NCBI RefSeq assembly: GCF_014635885.1
Contig: NZ_BMDR01000006.1
Location: 163,653 to 227,652 of the forward strand
Origin: Acinetobacter vivianii
GTDB lineage: Bacteria; Pseudomonadota; Gammaproteobacteria; Pseudomonadales; Moraxellaceae
Length of the DNA stretch: 64,000 nt
Reading direction: 5' to 3'
Part shown: piece by piece, positions 58,801-64,000 of the stretch
Numbering within the stretch: position 1 is the first letter of the stretch
Layout: every line of letters starts with the position of its first letter
The notes under the pieces: model-generated
Database searches by the model: none
The model's input: the letters and a program-made list of their open reading frames with translations, nothing else
Told to the model about the DNA's origin: nothing
Position numbers and translations under genes: made by a program

Positions 58801-59987
58801 TAACGCTCAGAAGAGAAGAACAAGTTATTGAATAAGTTTTCAGCAGCTTCTTTCGTTGGCGGCTCGCCTGGACGCATTACTTTATAGATTTCAACAAGCG
58901 CTTCTTCACGGCCAGTTGTGGTATCTGCACGTAATGTATCTGCAACGAAAGGACCACGATCGATGTCGTTCGTGAACAGGATGTTAAATTGTTTAACACC
59001 ACCTTCAGCCAACTTCACCATTACTTCATGGCTAAGAACGGTATTCGCAGGAATCACATCACCACTTTTCAGTGTGATATCTTCAGCAGTAATACGCTCA
59101 TATAAATATTCATCAGGTACAGAAAGCTTCGCTAAGTTAGCAGCTTCCATTTGACGTACGTGACGTGCATTAATACGTTTGCCCTGTTCAACAATGGTTT
59201 TACCATCATTGTCCAAGATATCAAATTGCGCCATTTCACCACGTAAGCGATCTGGAACGAGGTCAATTTGATAGCTGCCCATATCAAGATATACAGGTAC
59301 TTTTTCGTAGAACAAATTCAGGATTTGTTCATTGGTATAATTCAAGGCACGTAAAATCACAGTCGCCAATAATTTACGACGACGGTCAATACGTACGAAT
59401 ACTAAATCTTTTGCATCAAATTCAAAGTCTAACCATGAACCACGGTAAGGGATAATACGTGCTGAATACAACACTTTACCGCTTGAGTGGGTTTTACCCT
59501 TGTCATGGTCAAAGAATACGCCTGGTGAACGGTGTAATTGAGATACGATTACACGCTCAGTACCGTTAATAACGAATGTACCGTTATCGGTCATGAGTGG
59601 CATTTCACCCATGTAAACTTCTTGTTCACGAACGTCTTTAATTGATTTCGTTTCACGATCTTTAATGATCAAACGAATTTTTACGCGCATTGGTGCTGCA
59701 TAAGTTGAACCACGTAAAATACATTCACGTACGTCAAACTCAGGCTTACCAAGGCTATACTCAACAAATTCTAAAGCAGCATTGCCAGAATAACTTTCAA
59801 TAGGAAAAACTGAACGAAATGCGGCTTGGAGACCGATATCTTCGCGATTTTTTGGTGTTTTACCGCCTTGTAAGAATGTACGGTACGAATCGACCTGAAT
59901 CGAAAGTAAGTACGGTGCTTCCATTACGTGGGGCAATTTACCAAAATTCTTACGGATCCGTTTCTTTTCGGTATATGAGTATGCCAT
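55899..59987 (-). CDS. rpoB: DNA-directed RNA polymerase subunit beta
   Basis: Catalytic beta subunit, 1362 residues. It starts [19 protein letters not shown]. The rifampicin-resistance region (about 510-545) reads [20 protein letters not shown] and [20 protein letters not shown], with the wild-type residues at the usual resistance positions (Asp, His, Ser), so rifampicin sensitivity is expected from this region. The C-terminal clamp region ([20 protein letters not shown]) is intact. The stop codon TAA directly abuts the palindromic element at 55830-55899. Confidence 0.97.
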   Translation of the reverse strand: MAYSYTEKKRIRKNFGKLPHVMEAPYLLSIQVDSYRTFLQGGKTPKNREDIGLQAAFRSVFPIESYSGNAALEFVEYSLGKPEFDVRECILRGSTYAAPMRVKIRLIIKDRETKSIKDVREQEVYMGEMPLMTDNGTFVINGTERVIVSQLHRSPGVFFDHDKGKTHSSGKVLYSARIIPYRGSWLDFEFDAKDLVFVRIDRRRKLLATVILRALNYTNEQILNLFYEKVPVYLDMGSYQIDLVPDRLRGEMAQFDILDNDGKTIVEQGKRINARHVRQMEAANLAKLSVPDEYLYERITAEDITLKSGDVIPANTVLSHEVMVKLAEGGVKQFNILFTNDIDRGPFVADTLRADTTTGREEALVEIYKVMRPGEPPTKEAAENLFNNLFFSSERYDLSPVGRMKFNRRLGRPYEVGTDQKSREVEGILSHEDIIDVLRTLVEIRNGKGEVDDIDHLGNRRVRSVGEMTENQFRVGLVRVERAVKERLSQAETDNLSPQDLINAKPVAAAIKEFFGSSQLSQFMDQNNPLSEITHKRRVSALGPGGLTRERAGFEVRDVHQTHYGRVCPIETPEGPNIGLINSLSVYAKANDFGFLETPYRKVVDGRVTDDVEYLSAIEEVGTVIAQADSAVDKDGNLTEEMVSVRHQGEFVRMSPERVTHMDVSAQQVVSVAASLIPFLEHDDANRALMGSNMQRQAVPTLRADKPLVGTGMEANVARDSGVCVIANRGGAIEYVDASRIVIRVNEDEMIAGEAGVDIYNLIKYTRSNQNTCINQNVIVNLGDKVARGDILADGPSTDMGELALGQNMRVAFMTWNGYNYEDSILLSERVLQEDRLTSIHIQELSCVARDTKLGAEEITADIPNVGEAALSKLDESGIVYIGAEVTAGDILVGKVTPKGETQLTPEEKLLRAIFGEKAADVKDSSLRVPSGTKGTVIDVQVFTRDGLEKDERAQAIEKAQLDSYRKDLKEEYKIFEEAARERIVRLLKGQESNGGGSTKRGDKLSEDVLSGLELVDLLEIQPNDEAIAERLTQIQVFLKEKSYEIDEKFAEKKRKLSTGDELTTGVLKVVKVYLAVKRRIQPGDKMAGRHGNKGVVSNILPVEDMPHDANGVPVDIVLNPLGVPSRMNVGQILETHLGMAAKGLGDKIEKMLKEQRTVIELREFLDKIYNKVGGEQEELDSLTDAEILALSGNLRAGVPLATPVFDGAEESQIKDLLELADISRTGQTVLFDGRTGEQFDRPVTVGYMYMLKLNHLVDDKMHARSTGSYSLVTQQPLGGKAQFGGQRFGEMEVWALEAYGAAYTLQEMLTVKSDDVEGRTRIYKNIVDGNHYMDPGMPESFNVLTKEIRSLGINIELKNGD

Positions 59988-60099
59988 CTGGAGTCCTCGG
60001 AAAGTAAACTAAACCCGCCTGCAGAACGGGCTTAGAAGGAATTACGCAGGCCGATATGGCCACCACTGTTTACAAATGCTGCAATTTTTAGTGGTATTA

Positions 60100-60147
60100 A
60101 AACGCTTAACAATATTTTTATAAGCAAAAAAATATTGGTAAGCGTTT
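60100..60147 (-). promoter_or_regulatory. Long stem between rplL and rpoB, candidate RNase III site
   Basis: AAACGCTTAACAATATTTTT (60100-60119) and its inverted copy at 60128-60147 differ at a single base, giving a 20-bp stem with one mismatch and an eight-base loop. It lies 113 bases before the rpoB ATG. A role as an RNase III processing site is inferred from the E. coli operon. Confidence 0.6.
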
Positions 60148-60223
60148 GATTTCATTGGTTTTGCTTAAATAATACGCGGATTATACGCAAAACTAACAAA
60201 AAACGAGCCGATTATTGTAACGC

Positions 60224-60256
60224 AAAAAGGCTGATGACCCAAGAGCCATCAGCCAT
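60224..60256 (-). terminator. Attenuator-like terminator between rplL and rpoB
   Basis: On the minus strand GGCTGATG pairs with CATCAGCC over a ten-base loop and is followed by TTTTTG. This is a terminator-grade structure inside the operon, about 40 bases after the rplL stop, so it should lower transcription of rpoBC relative to rplJL. Confidence 0.72.
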
Positions 60257-60296
60257 TTTTTGGAGCCGATTATCAAAAAACCGACTCCCTACAGAA

Positions 60297-60668
60297 TTAC
60301 TTAAGTGTAACTGTAGCACCAGCTTCTTCAAGCTTCTTCTTAAGTTCTTCGCCTTCTTCTTTAGAAACGCCTTCCTTAAGAACAGCTGGAGCGCCTTCAA
60401 CCATATCTTTAGCTTCTTTAAGGCCAAGACCAGTAGCTTCACGTACTGCTTTAATTACAGCAACTTTGTTAGCACCGAAAGAAGTCAACTCAACGTTGAA
60501 TTCAGTTTGTTCTTCAGCAGCAGCAGCGCCAGCACCTGGAGCAGCAGCAACAGCTACAGCAGCAGCAGATACGTTAAATTTCTCTTCGAAAGCAGAGATT
60601 AATTCAACAAGTTCAAGAACTGTTTTTTCAGCAACTGCGTTTAAGATTTCTTCGTTAGTTAAAGCCAT
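60297..60668 (-). CDS. rplL: 50S ribosomal protein L7/L12
   Basis: Stalk protein that recruits translational GTPases, 123 residues. The N-terminal dimerisation domain starts [20 protein letters not shown], an Ala-rich hinge ([20 protein letters not shown], about 34-53) follows, and the C-terminal domain has [20 protein letters not shown] and [11 protein letters not shown], the factor-binding helix. The last gene before the rpoB spacer; it follows rplJ by 42 bases. Confidence 0.97.
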   Translation of the reverse strand: MALTNEEILNAVAEKTVLELVELISAFEEKFNVSAAAVAVAAAPGAGAAAAEEQTEFNVELTSFGANKVAVIKAVREATGLGLKEAKDMVEGAPAVLKEGVSKEEGEELKKKLEEAGATVTLK

Positions 60669-60710
60669 GAGAATAACTCCAAATGGATATTGAATGGTGT
60701 GAAAATAGGA

Positions 60711-61217
60711 TTAAGCCGCTTCTGACTCGTTTTTCTCTTTGAGCGCTGTAATAAGGCGACCCAATTTCGAAATAGGAGCTTGAAGAACAGAGGCAAGCAT
60801 AGTAAGCGCTTTCTCTTGGTTCGGAAGGTTCGCAATAACGCTAACGTCAGCACCTTTATAAACTTTGCCATCAAATGCAGCAGCTTTAAGTTCAAATGCT
60901 TTGTTAGTTTTCGCAAATTCTTCGAACAAGCGTGCAGCTGCACCCATGTCGTCTTCAGAAGTAGAGAAACCGAGAATTGTTGGACCAACAAGGTCGTCAT
61001 TCAAGATATCGAATTGAGTACCTTCGAATGAACGCTTAGCCAAAGTGTTACGCACGATACGTGTAGTAACACCTAACTTACGAGCTTCAACACGAAGTGT
61101 TGTTAATTGCTCTACAGTTAAGCCTTGGTAGTCAGCAACAACGGCAGAGAACGCTTTAGAAGCAACTTCGTTTACTTCTGCAACGATCTGTTTTTTGTCT
61201 TCGATAAGAAGAGCCAT
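60711..61217 (-). CDS. rplJ: 50S ribosomal protein L10
   Basis: Anchors L7/L12 dimers to 23S rRNA. I set the start at ATG 61217 (MALLIEDKKQIVAEVNEVAS), five bases after AGGAGG; the frame is open 17 codons further. The 168 residues include the RNA-binding N-terminal domain with GLTVEQLTTLRVEARKLGV and the C-terminal helix that binds L7/L12 (ALKEKNESEAA). It is regulated in E. coli by L10-L7/L12 binding to the leader; the leader is present here at 61218-61467. Confidence 0.96.
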   Translation of the reverse strand: MALLIEDKKQIVAEVNEVASKAFSAVVADYQGLTVEQLTTLRVEARKLGVTTRIVRNTLAKRSFEGTQFDILNDDLVGPTILGFSTSEDDMGAAARLFEEFAKTNKAFELKAAAFDGKVYKGADVSVIANLPNQEKALTMLASVLQAPISKLGRLITALKEKNESEAA

Positions 61218-61467
61218 CGTAAAACCTCCTAACGGTGATTTATGCACCCTTAACAGATGCACTCCCAATTCGTAAGCCCTATTCAGACTTACACGCGGAG
61301 GAGGAATAAATCACACCACCGCGTCTACTCAGACTGGATGATTAAGAAAAACATTCGAAAATGTTTCTCGCCTGAGGTCTTTGACGCTGATAAATATTCA
61401 TTTATCAATTCAAAGTTTGCTTAGATTTCCTCAAAGAGCAAATCTAAGGCTTTAAAATTCTTTCTAA
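61218..61467 (-). promoter_or_regulatory. rplJ leader (L10 leader) region
   Basis: 250 untranslated bases precede rplJ. In transcript sense there is a hairpin AAACATT-TTCG-AATGTTT followed by a T-run (61347-61366), then a hairpin GTAAG/CTTAC and a GCA/TGC pair just before the Shine-Dalgarno. The position matches the autoregulatory L10 leader of gammaproteobacteria, where the L10-L12 complex represses translation. The exact kink-turn could not be checked by eye. Confidence 0.6.
61347..61366 (-). terminator. Attenuator-like hairpin in the rplJ leader
   Basis: On the minus strand AAACATT pairs with AATGTTT around a TTCG tetraloop, and TTTTTC follows. It is a small but stable terminator-like hairpin between rplA and rplJ. 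Confidence 0.5.
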
Positions 61468-62163
61468 TTACTTAGATACGTTGCTTACGTCAACGATCAA
61501 ACCAGGACCCATAGTTGAGCTCAAAGTGATCTTTTTAACGTATACACCTTTAGAAGTTGCAGGTTTCAACTTTTTCAAGTCTGCAATTAAAGTTTCAACG
61601 TTTTGACGTACAGCTTCTTCGCTAAAGCCAAGTTGGCCGATCGCAGCGTGGATGATACCCGCTTTGTCTACACGGTAACGTGCTTGACCAGATTTAGCAT
61701 TCTTAACCGCGTTAGCAACATCAGGAGTTACTGTACCCACTTTAGGGTTTGGCATTAAGCCACGTGGACCAAGAATTGTACCAAGCTTACCAACAACGCG
61801 CATTGCATCAGGAGCAGCAATAACAACGTCGAAATCAAGGTTTCCACCTTGAATGCTTTCAGCAAGGTCATCAAAACCAACGATATCAGCACCAGCAGCT
61901 TTCGCAGCTTCTGCAGCAGCACCTTGAGCAAATACAGCTACACGTACAGTTTTACCAGTACCTGCAGGTAAAGTAGTCGCGCCACGAACAACCTGATCAG
62001 ATTTACGTGGATCTACGCCAAGGTTTACAGCGATATCTAAAGATTCTTTGAACTTCGCAGCTGGAAGGCTGTTAAGAACTTGTACTGCTTCTTCCAAAGT
62101 ATAAACTTTGTTTGCTTCTACAGCAGCAGCGATGGCTTTTTGACGTTTAGTTAACTTTGCCAT
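61468..62163 (-). CDS. rplA: 50S ribosomal protein L1
   Basis: Large-subunit L1 stalk protein and, in E. coli, the autogenous repressor of the rplKA mRNA. The 231 residues include the [17 protein letters not shown] region and [18 protein letters not shown], a signature of the family. The C-terminal block is [20 protein letters not shown]. It follows rplK by three bases, so both are translated from one message. Confidence 0.96.
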   Translation of the reverse strand: MAKLTKRQKAIAAAVEANKVYTLEEAVQVLNSLPAAKFKESLDIAVNLGVDPRKSDQVVRGATTLPAGTGKTVRVAVFAQGAAAEAAKAAGADIVGFDDLAESIQGGNLDFDVVIAAPDAMRVVGKLGTILGPRGLMPNPKVGTVTPDVANAVKNAKSGQARYRVDKAGIIHAAIGQLGFSEEAVRQNVETLIADLKKLKPATSKGVYVKKITLSSTMGPGLIVDVSNVSK

Positions 62164-62166
62164 GTC

Positions 62167-62595
62167 TTATAGCTCCACTTCCAAGCCCATAGAACGTGCA
62201 GAACCAGCGATGGTACGAACACGAGCGTCTAAATCAGCACCAGTTAAGTCTGGTTCTTTAGTAGTCGCGATTTCTTCTAATTGAGCACGAGTCAACTTAC
62301 CAACTTTAGTTTTGTTAGGTACAGAAGAACCCTTTTGAATACCAGCAGCTTTCTTAAGAAGAATAGATGCAGGTGGAGTTTTCATGATGAAAGTGAACGA
62401 CTTATCGTTGTACACAGTGATCACGACAGGAATTGGCAAACCAACTTCAAGTTTTTGTGTAGCAGCATTGAATTCTTTACAGAATGCCATGATGTTTACA
62501 CCACGTTGACCTAAAGCAGGACCAATTGGTGGAGATGGATTCGCTTTACCAGCTGGAACTTGCAGCTTGATATAGCCGTCAATCTTCTTAGCCAT
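62167..62595 (-). CDS. rplK: 50S ribosomal protein L11
   Basis: Forms the GTPase-associated centre with 23S rRNA and takes part in stringent-response activation through RelA. The 142 residues start [20 protein letters not shown], with the proline-rich [20 protein letters not shown] that binds thiopeptide antibiotics, and end [16 protein letters not shown], the family signature. The gene sits after nusG with a 112-base leader. Confidence 0.97.
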   Translation of the reverse strand: MAKKIDGYIKLQVPAGKANPSPPIGPALGQRGVNIMAFCKEFNAATQKLEVGLPIPVVITVYNDKSFTFIMKTPPASILLKKAAGIQKGSSVPNKTKVGKLTRAQLEEIATTKEPDLTGADLDARVRTIAGSARSMGLEVEL

Positions 62596-62707
62596 TGAAA
62601 ATTACCTCTGGGTACAGACGCCGTTAGGCTCCCCAAAAAATTAAACAACACCGAAGTGTTTGAACAACAATGCCCGATCAAATCGGGCGCTTATCAACCT
62701 AGGCAGA
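62596..62707 (-). promoter_or_regulatory. rplK leader with two hairpins
   Basis: In transcript sense GCCCGAT/ATCGGGC (62672-62688) is followed by AACAC-TTCG-GTGTT (62647-62660) and then the GGGGAGCC segment near the Shine-Dalgarno. In E. coli L1 represses rplKA by binding a leader hairpin in this position. L1 recognition here is inferred from position only. Confidence 0.5.
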
Positions 62708-63241
62708 TTAAATCGTTTTTTCGACTTGGCGAAACTCGAGTTCAACCTGAGTTGGTCGATTAAATACATTAATCGTCAACGTTAAACGTGACTTATCGTA
62801 TTGAACTTCCTCCACGACTCCTTTAAAGTCAGTGAACGGACCGTCAACAACGAGCAATTCTTCACCTGGTTCAAACATCGTCTTAGGACGTGGTGCTTCA
62901 CCAGTATTACGTACACGCGCAAGAATCGCATCAGCTTCACGTTGTGAAATCGGTGCTGGTTTTTCTGGTGTACCACCGATAAAACCAAGAACCTTTGGAC
63001 ACTCTTTTACGATGTGCCAAGTATCATCATTCATTTCCATTTCGACTAACACATAGCCAGGAAAGAATTTACGTTCAGACTTACGCTTCTTACCATCCTT
63101 CATTTCCACTACTTCTTCAGTAGGGACAAGGACTTCACCAAAGCTATCAGCAACAGTGCTGCGCTGGATTCGGTCATTAAGTGAACGCATCACTTGTTTT
63201 TCAAAACCTGAATAGGCATGAATAATATACCAACGTTTCAT
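62708..63241 (-). CDS. nusG: Transcription termination/antitermination factor NusG
   Basis: RNAP-binding factor that suppresses pausing and couples to Rho or the ribosome. The 177 residues have the NGN domain ([20 protein letters not shown], then [14 protein letters not shown]) and a C-terminal KOW domain ([20 protein letters not shown]). Length and domain order are normal. It starts seven bases after secE, the universal secE-nusG pair. Confidence 0.97.
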   Translation of the reverse strand: MKRWYIIHAYSGFEKQVMRSLNDRIQRSTVADSFGEVLVPTEEVVEMKDGKKRKSERKFFPGYVLVEMEMNDDTWHIVKECPKVLGFIGGTPEKPAPISQREADAILARVRNTGEAPRPKTMFEPGEELLVVDGPFTDFKGVVEEVQYDKSRLTLTINVFNRPTQVELEFRQVEKTI

Positions 63242-63248
63242 CGCACTC

Positions 63249-63689
63249 TTACCCGATAATTAACTTAATAAACCAACCTAACCCGTAATCGAAACACCAT
63301 AAAACCAATGATGCAACAAGTACAACCAAAAGAACTTGCCACGAAGTCGTGATCGTCTCTTGTTTTGTTGGCCAGGTCACTCGACGCAGTTCAATTCGCG
63401 CATCTTGCAACAAACGCACAAAGCCTTTGCCTTGATGGGTGGCGTATAATAAACCTAAAGCGACGACGATACAAGCCAAAATTACCCCAACGCGCACCCA
63501 AATATCATTTGCTGGTGCCCAATAGGCAGGTAAATGTTGATTTACCAATGCTGAACCGATCAATAAAGCGATAGCAATCAGCCACAAGACAGCATCAAGT
63601 GGAGTACCAGAGCTTACAACTTCTGCAGCATTATTTCTTTGAGGGATTGGCGCGTCGCTTAATGCGTCACGCGATTTATCATTCGACAT
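63249..63689 (-). CDS. secE: Preprotein translocase subunit SecE
   Basis: Inner-membrane subunit clamping SecY. At 146 residues it is the long, three-helix proteobacterial form: two extra N-terminal helices (about 35-55 and 62-85) precede the conserved amphipathic helix ([20 protein letters not shown], about 93-112) and the final transmembrane helix (about 117-145). The N-terminal 30 residues are polar. It is cotranscribed with nusG. Confidence 0.95.
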   Translation of the reverse strand: MSNDKSRDALSDAPIPQRNNAAEVVSSGTPLDAVLWLIAIALLIGSALVNQHLPAYWAPANDIWVRVGVILACIVVALGLLYATHQGKGFVRLLQDARIELRRVTWPTKQETITTSWQVLLVVLVASLVLWCFDYGLGWFIKLIIG

Positions 63690-63718
63690 TTTTTTACTCG
63701 TCGTAGAATTCGCGACTT

Positions 63719-63724
63719 ATTATA
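63719..63724 (-). promoter_or_regulatory. Candidate -10 element for secE-nusG
   Basis: A perfect TATAAT on the minus strand about 30 bases before the secE ATG, between tRNA-Trp and secE. A good -35 is not visible at 16-18 bases. A promoter here would resemble the separate secE promoter of E. coli. Confidence 0.35.
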
Positions 63725-63765
63725 TGACAACTCAGCCAGAATTAAGCTTTTTTATAAAAAAAAAG

Positions 63766-63841
63766 TGGCAGGCCAGGAGGGACTCGAACCCCCAACATTC
63801 GGTTTTGGAGACCGACGCTCTACCAATTGAACTACTAGCCT
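63766..63841 (-). tRNA. tRNA-Trp(CCA)
   Basis: 76-base tRNA with anticodon loop CTCCAAA (anticodon CCA), D-loop AATTGGTAGAGC, T-loop TTCGAGT, paired acceptor AGGCTAG/CTGGCCT and an encoded CCA. A run of T follows the CCA. Its place between tuf and secE is the standard tuf-trpT-secE arrangement. Confidence 0.96.
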
Positions 63842-63847
63842 ATTATG

Positions 63848-63875
63848 CAAATCGAAAGCCGAAGCTTCCGATTTG
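63848..63875 (-). terminator. Hairpin between tuf and tRNA-Trp
   Basis: An 11-bp stem with one mismatch (AAATCGGAAGC against GCTTTCGATTT on the minus strand) is closed by a TTCG tetraloop. Only a short T-run follows, so it is either a weak terminator of tuf or a processing structure before the tRNA. Confidence 0.55.
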
Positions 63876-63895
63876 AGTGTAACACAGTATTGGGC

Positions 63896-64000
<105 letters not shown>

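Larger units (their letters stand above)
59988..60296. other. rplL-rpoB intergenic regulatory region
   Basis: 309 bases with no ORF. In the direction of transcription it holds three structures: a hairpin directly after rplL (60262-60288, GGAGTCG/CGGCTCC), an attenuator-like hairpin (60224-60256), and a long near-perfect stem (60100-60147). The short motif GAGCCGATTAT occurs twice, at about 60205 and 60263. E. coli has an attenuator and an RNase III processing site in the same spacer. Confidence 0.65.

Overview
The window reads as a chromosomal segment of an Acinetobacter-like gammaproteobacterium (Moraxellaceae). This rests on the AT-leaning base composition, on the protein sequences of PilBCD, FadBA, RpoBC, LpxO and OmpW, and on gene orders typical of that genus. 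The species cannot be named from sequence reading alone. I see no insertion sequence, prophage, integron or CRISPR array. Nearly everything is core chromosome, with short islands of lineage-specific exported proteins.

Layout. 1-1236: 3' end of a multisubunit Na+/H+ antiporter operon (mrpD end, mrpE, mrpF, mrpG, + strand). 1291-8224 (- strand): tpiA-secG-tRNA-Leu-tRNA-fMet-tRNA-fMet-rimP-nusA-infB-rbfA, the classic nusA/infB translation and transcription cluster, here with two initiator tRNA genes. 8596-13032 (+): pilB-pilC-pilD-coaE, type IV pilus assembly plus CoA synthesis. 13029-15238 (-): an EamA transporter, rlmB and ppnP. A 0.5 kb non-coding stretch with a degenerate repeat array follows. 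15760-18526 (+): recN, algH/yqgE and ruvX/yqgF. 18623-21986 (-): an FUSC/DUF1656/HlyD efflux operon of the AaeXAB type, divergent from an IclR-family regulator. 23404-28316 (-): uvrC, a TesB-like thioesterase, pgsA, a small PH-domain membrane protein and an LpxO-like lipid A hydroxylase. A lipoprotein of unknown function lies next. 30018-33356 (+): fadB-fadA for fatty acid beta-oxidation.

33423-43579 is the most lineage-specific part. It holds an exported protein, a tandem pair of paralogous lipoproteins, an ABC exporter with a coiled-coil membrane protein upstream, a FrnE/DsbA-like oxidoreductase, a two-gene module of unknown function (63 and 477 residues), and a tandem pair of paralogous outer-membrane barrel proteins. 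43671-51400 carries htpG, an LprI-like protein, ompW, an Na+/H+ antiporter, an alpha/beta hydrolase, a DUF4442 protein and two glycine-zipper lipoproteins. 51564-64000 (-) is the conserved tuf-tRNA(Trp)-secE-nusG-rplK-rplA-rplJ-rplL-rpoB-rpoC block.

The non-coding parts gave the more unusual signals: an initiator tRNA copy with its own near-consensus promoter and terminator; two stacked terminators ahead of rimP-nusA; a GC-rich palindromic repeat lodged between rpoB and rpoC directly at the rpoB stop codon; a 20-bp near-perfect stem between rplL and rpoB that could be an RNase III site, followed by an attenuator-like hairpin; a TTG start for rpoC; and a degenerate array of hairpins in conserved flanks upstream of recN. 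A recurring theme is local duplication of lipoproteins, barrels, glycine-zipper proteins, tRNAs and terminators. I did not find a clearly new multi-gene defence or metabolic system; the 39608-41233 pair of unknown genes is the best candidate for undescribed function.
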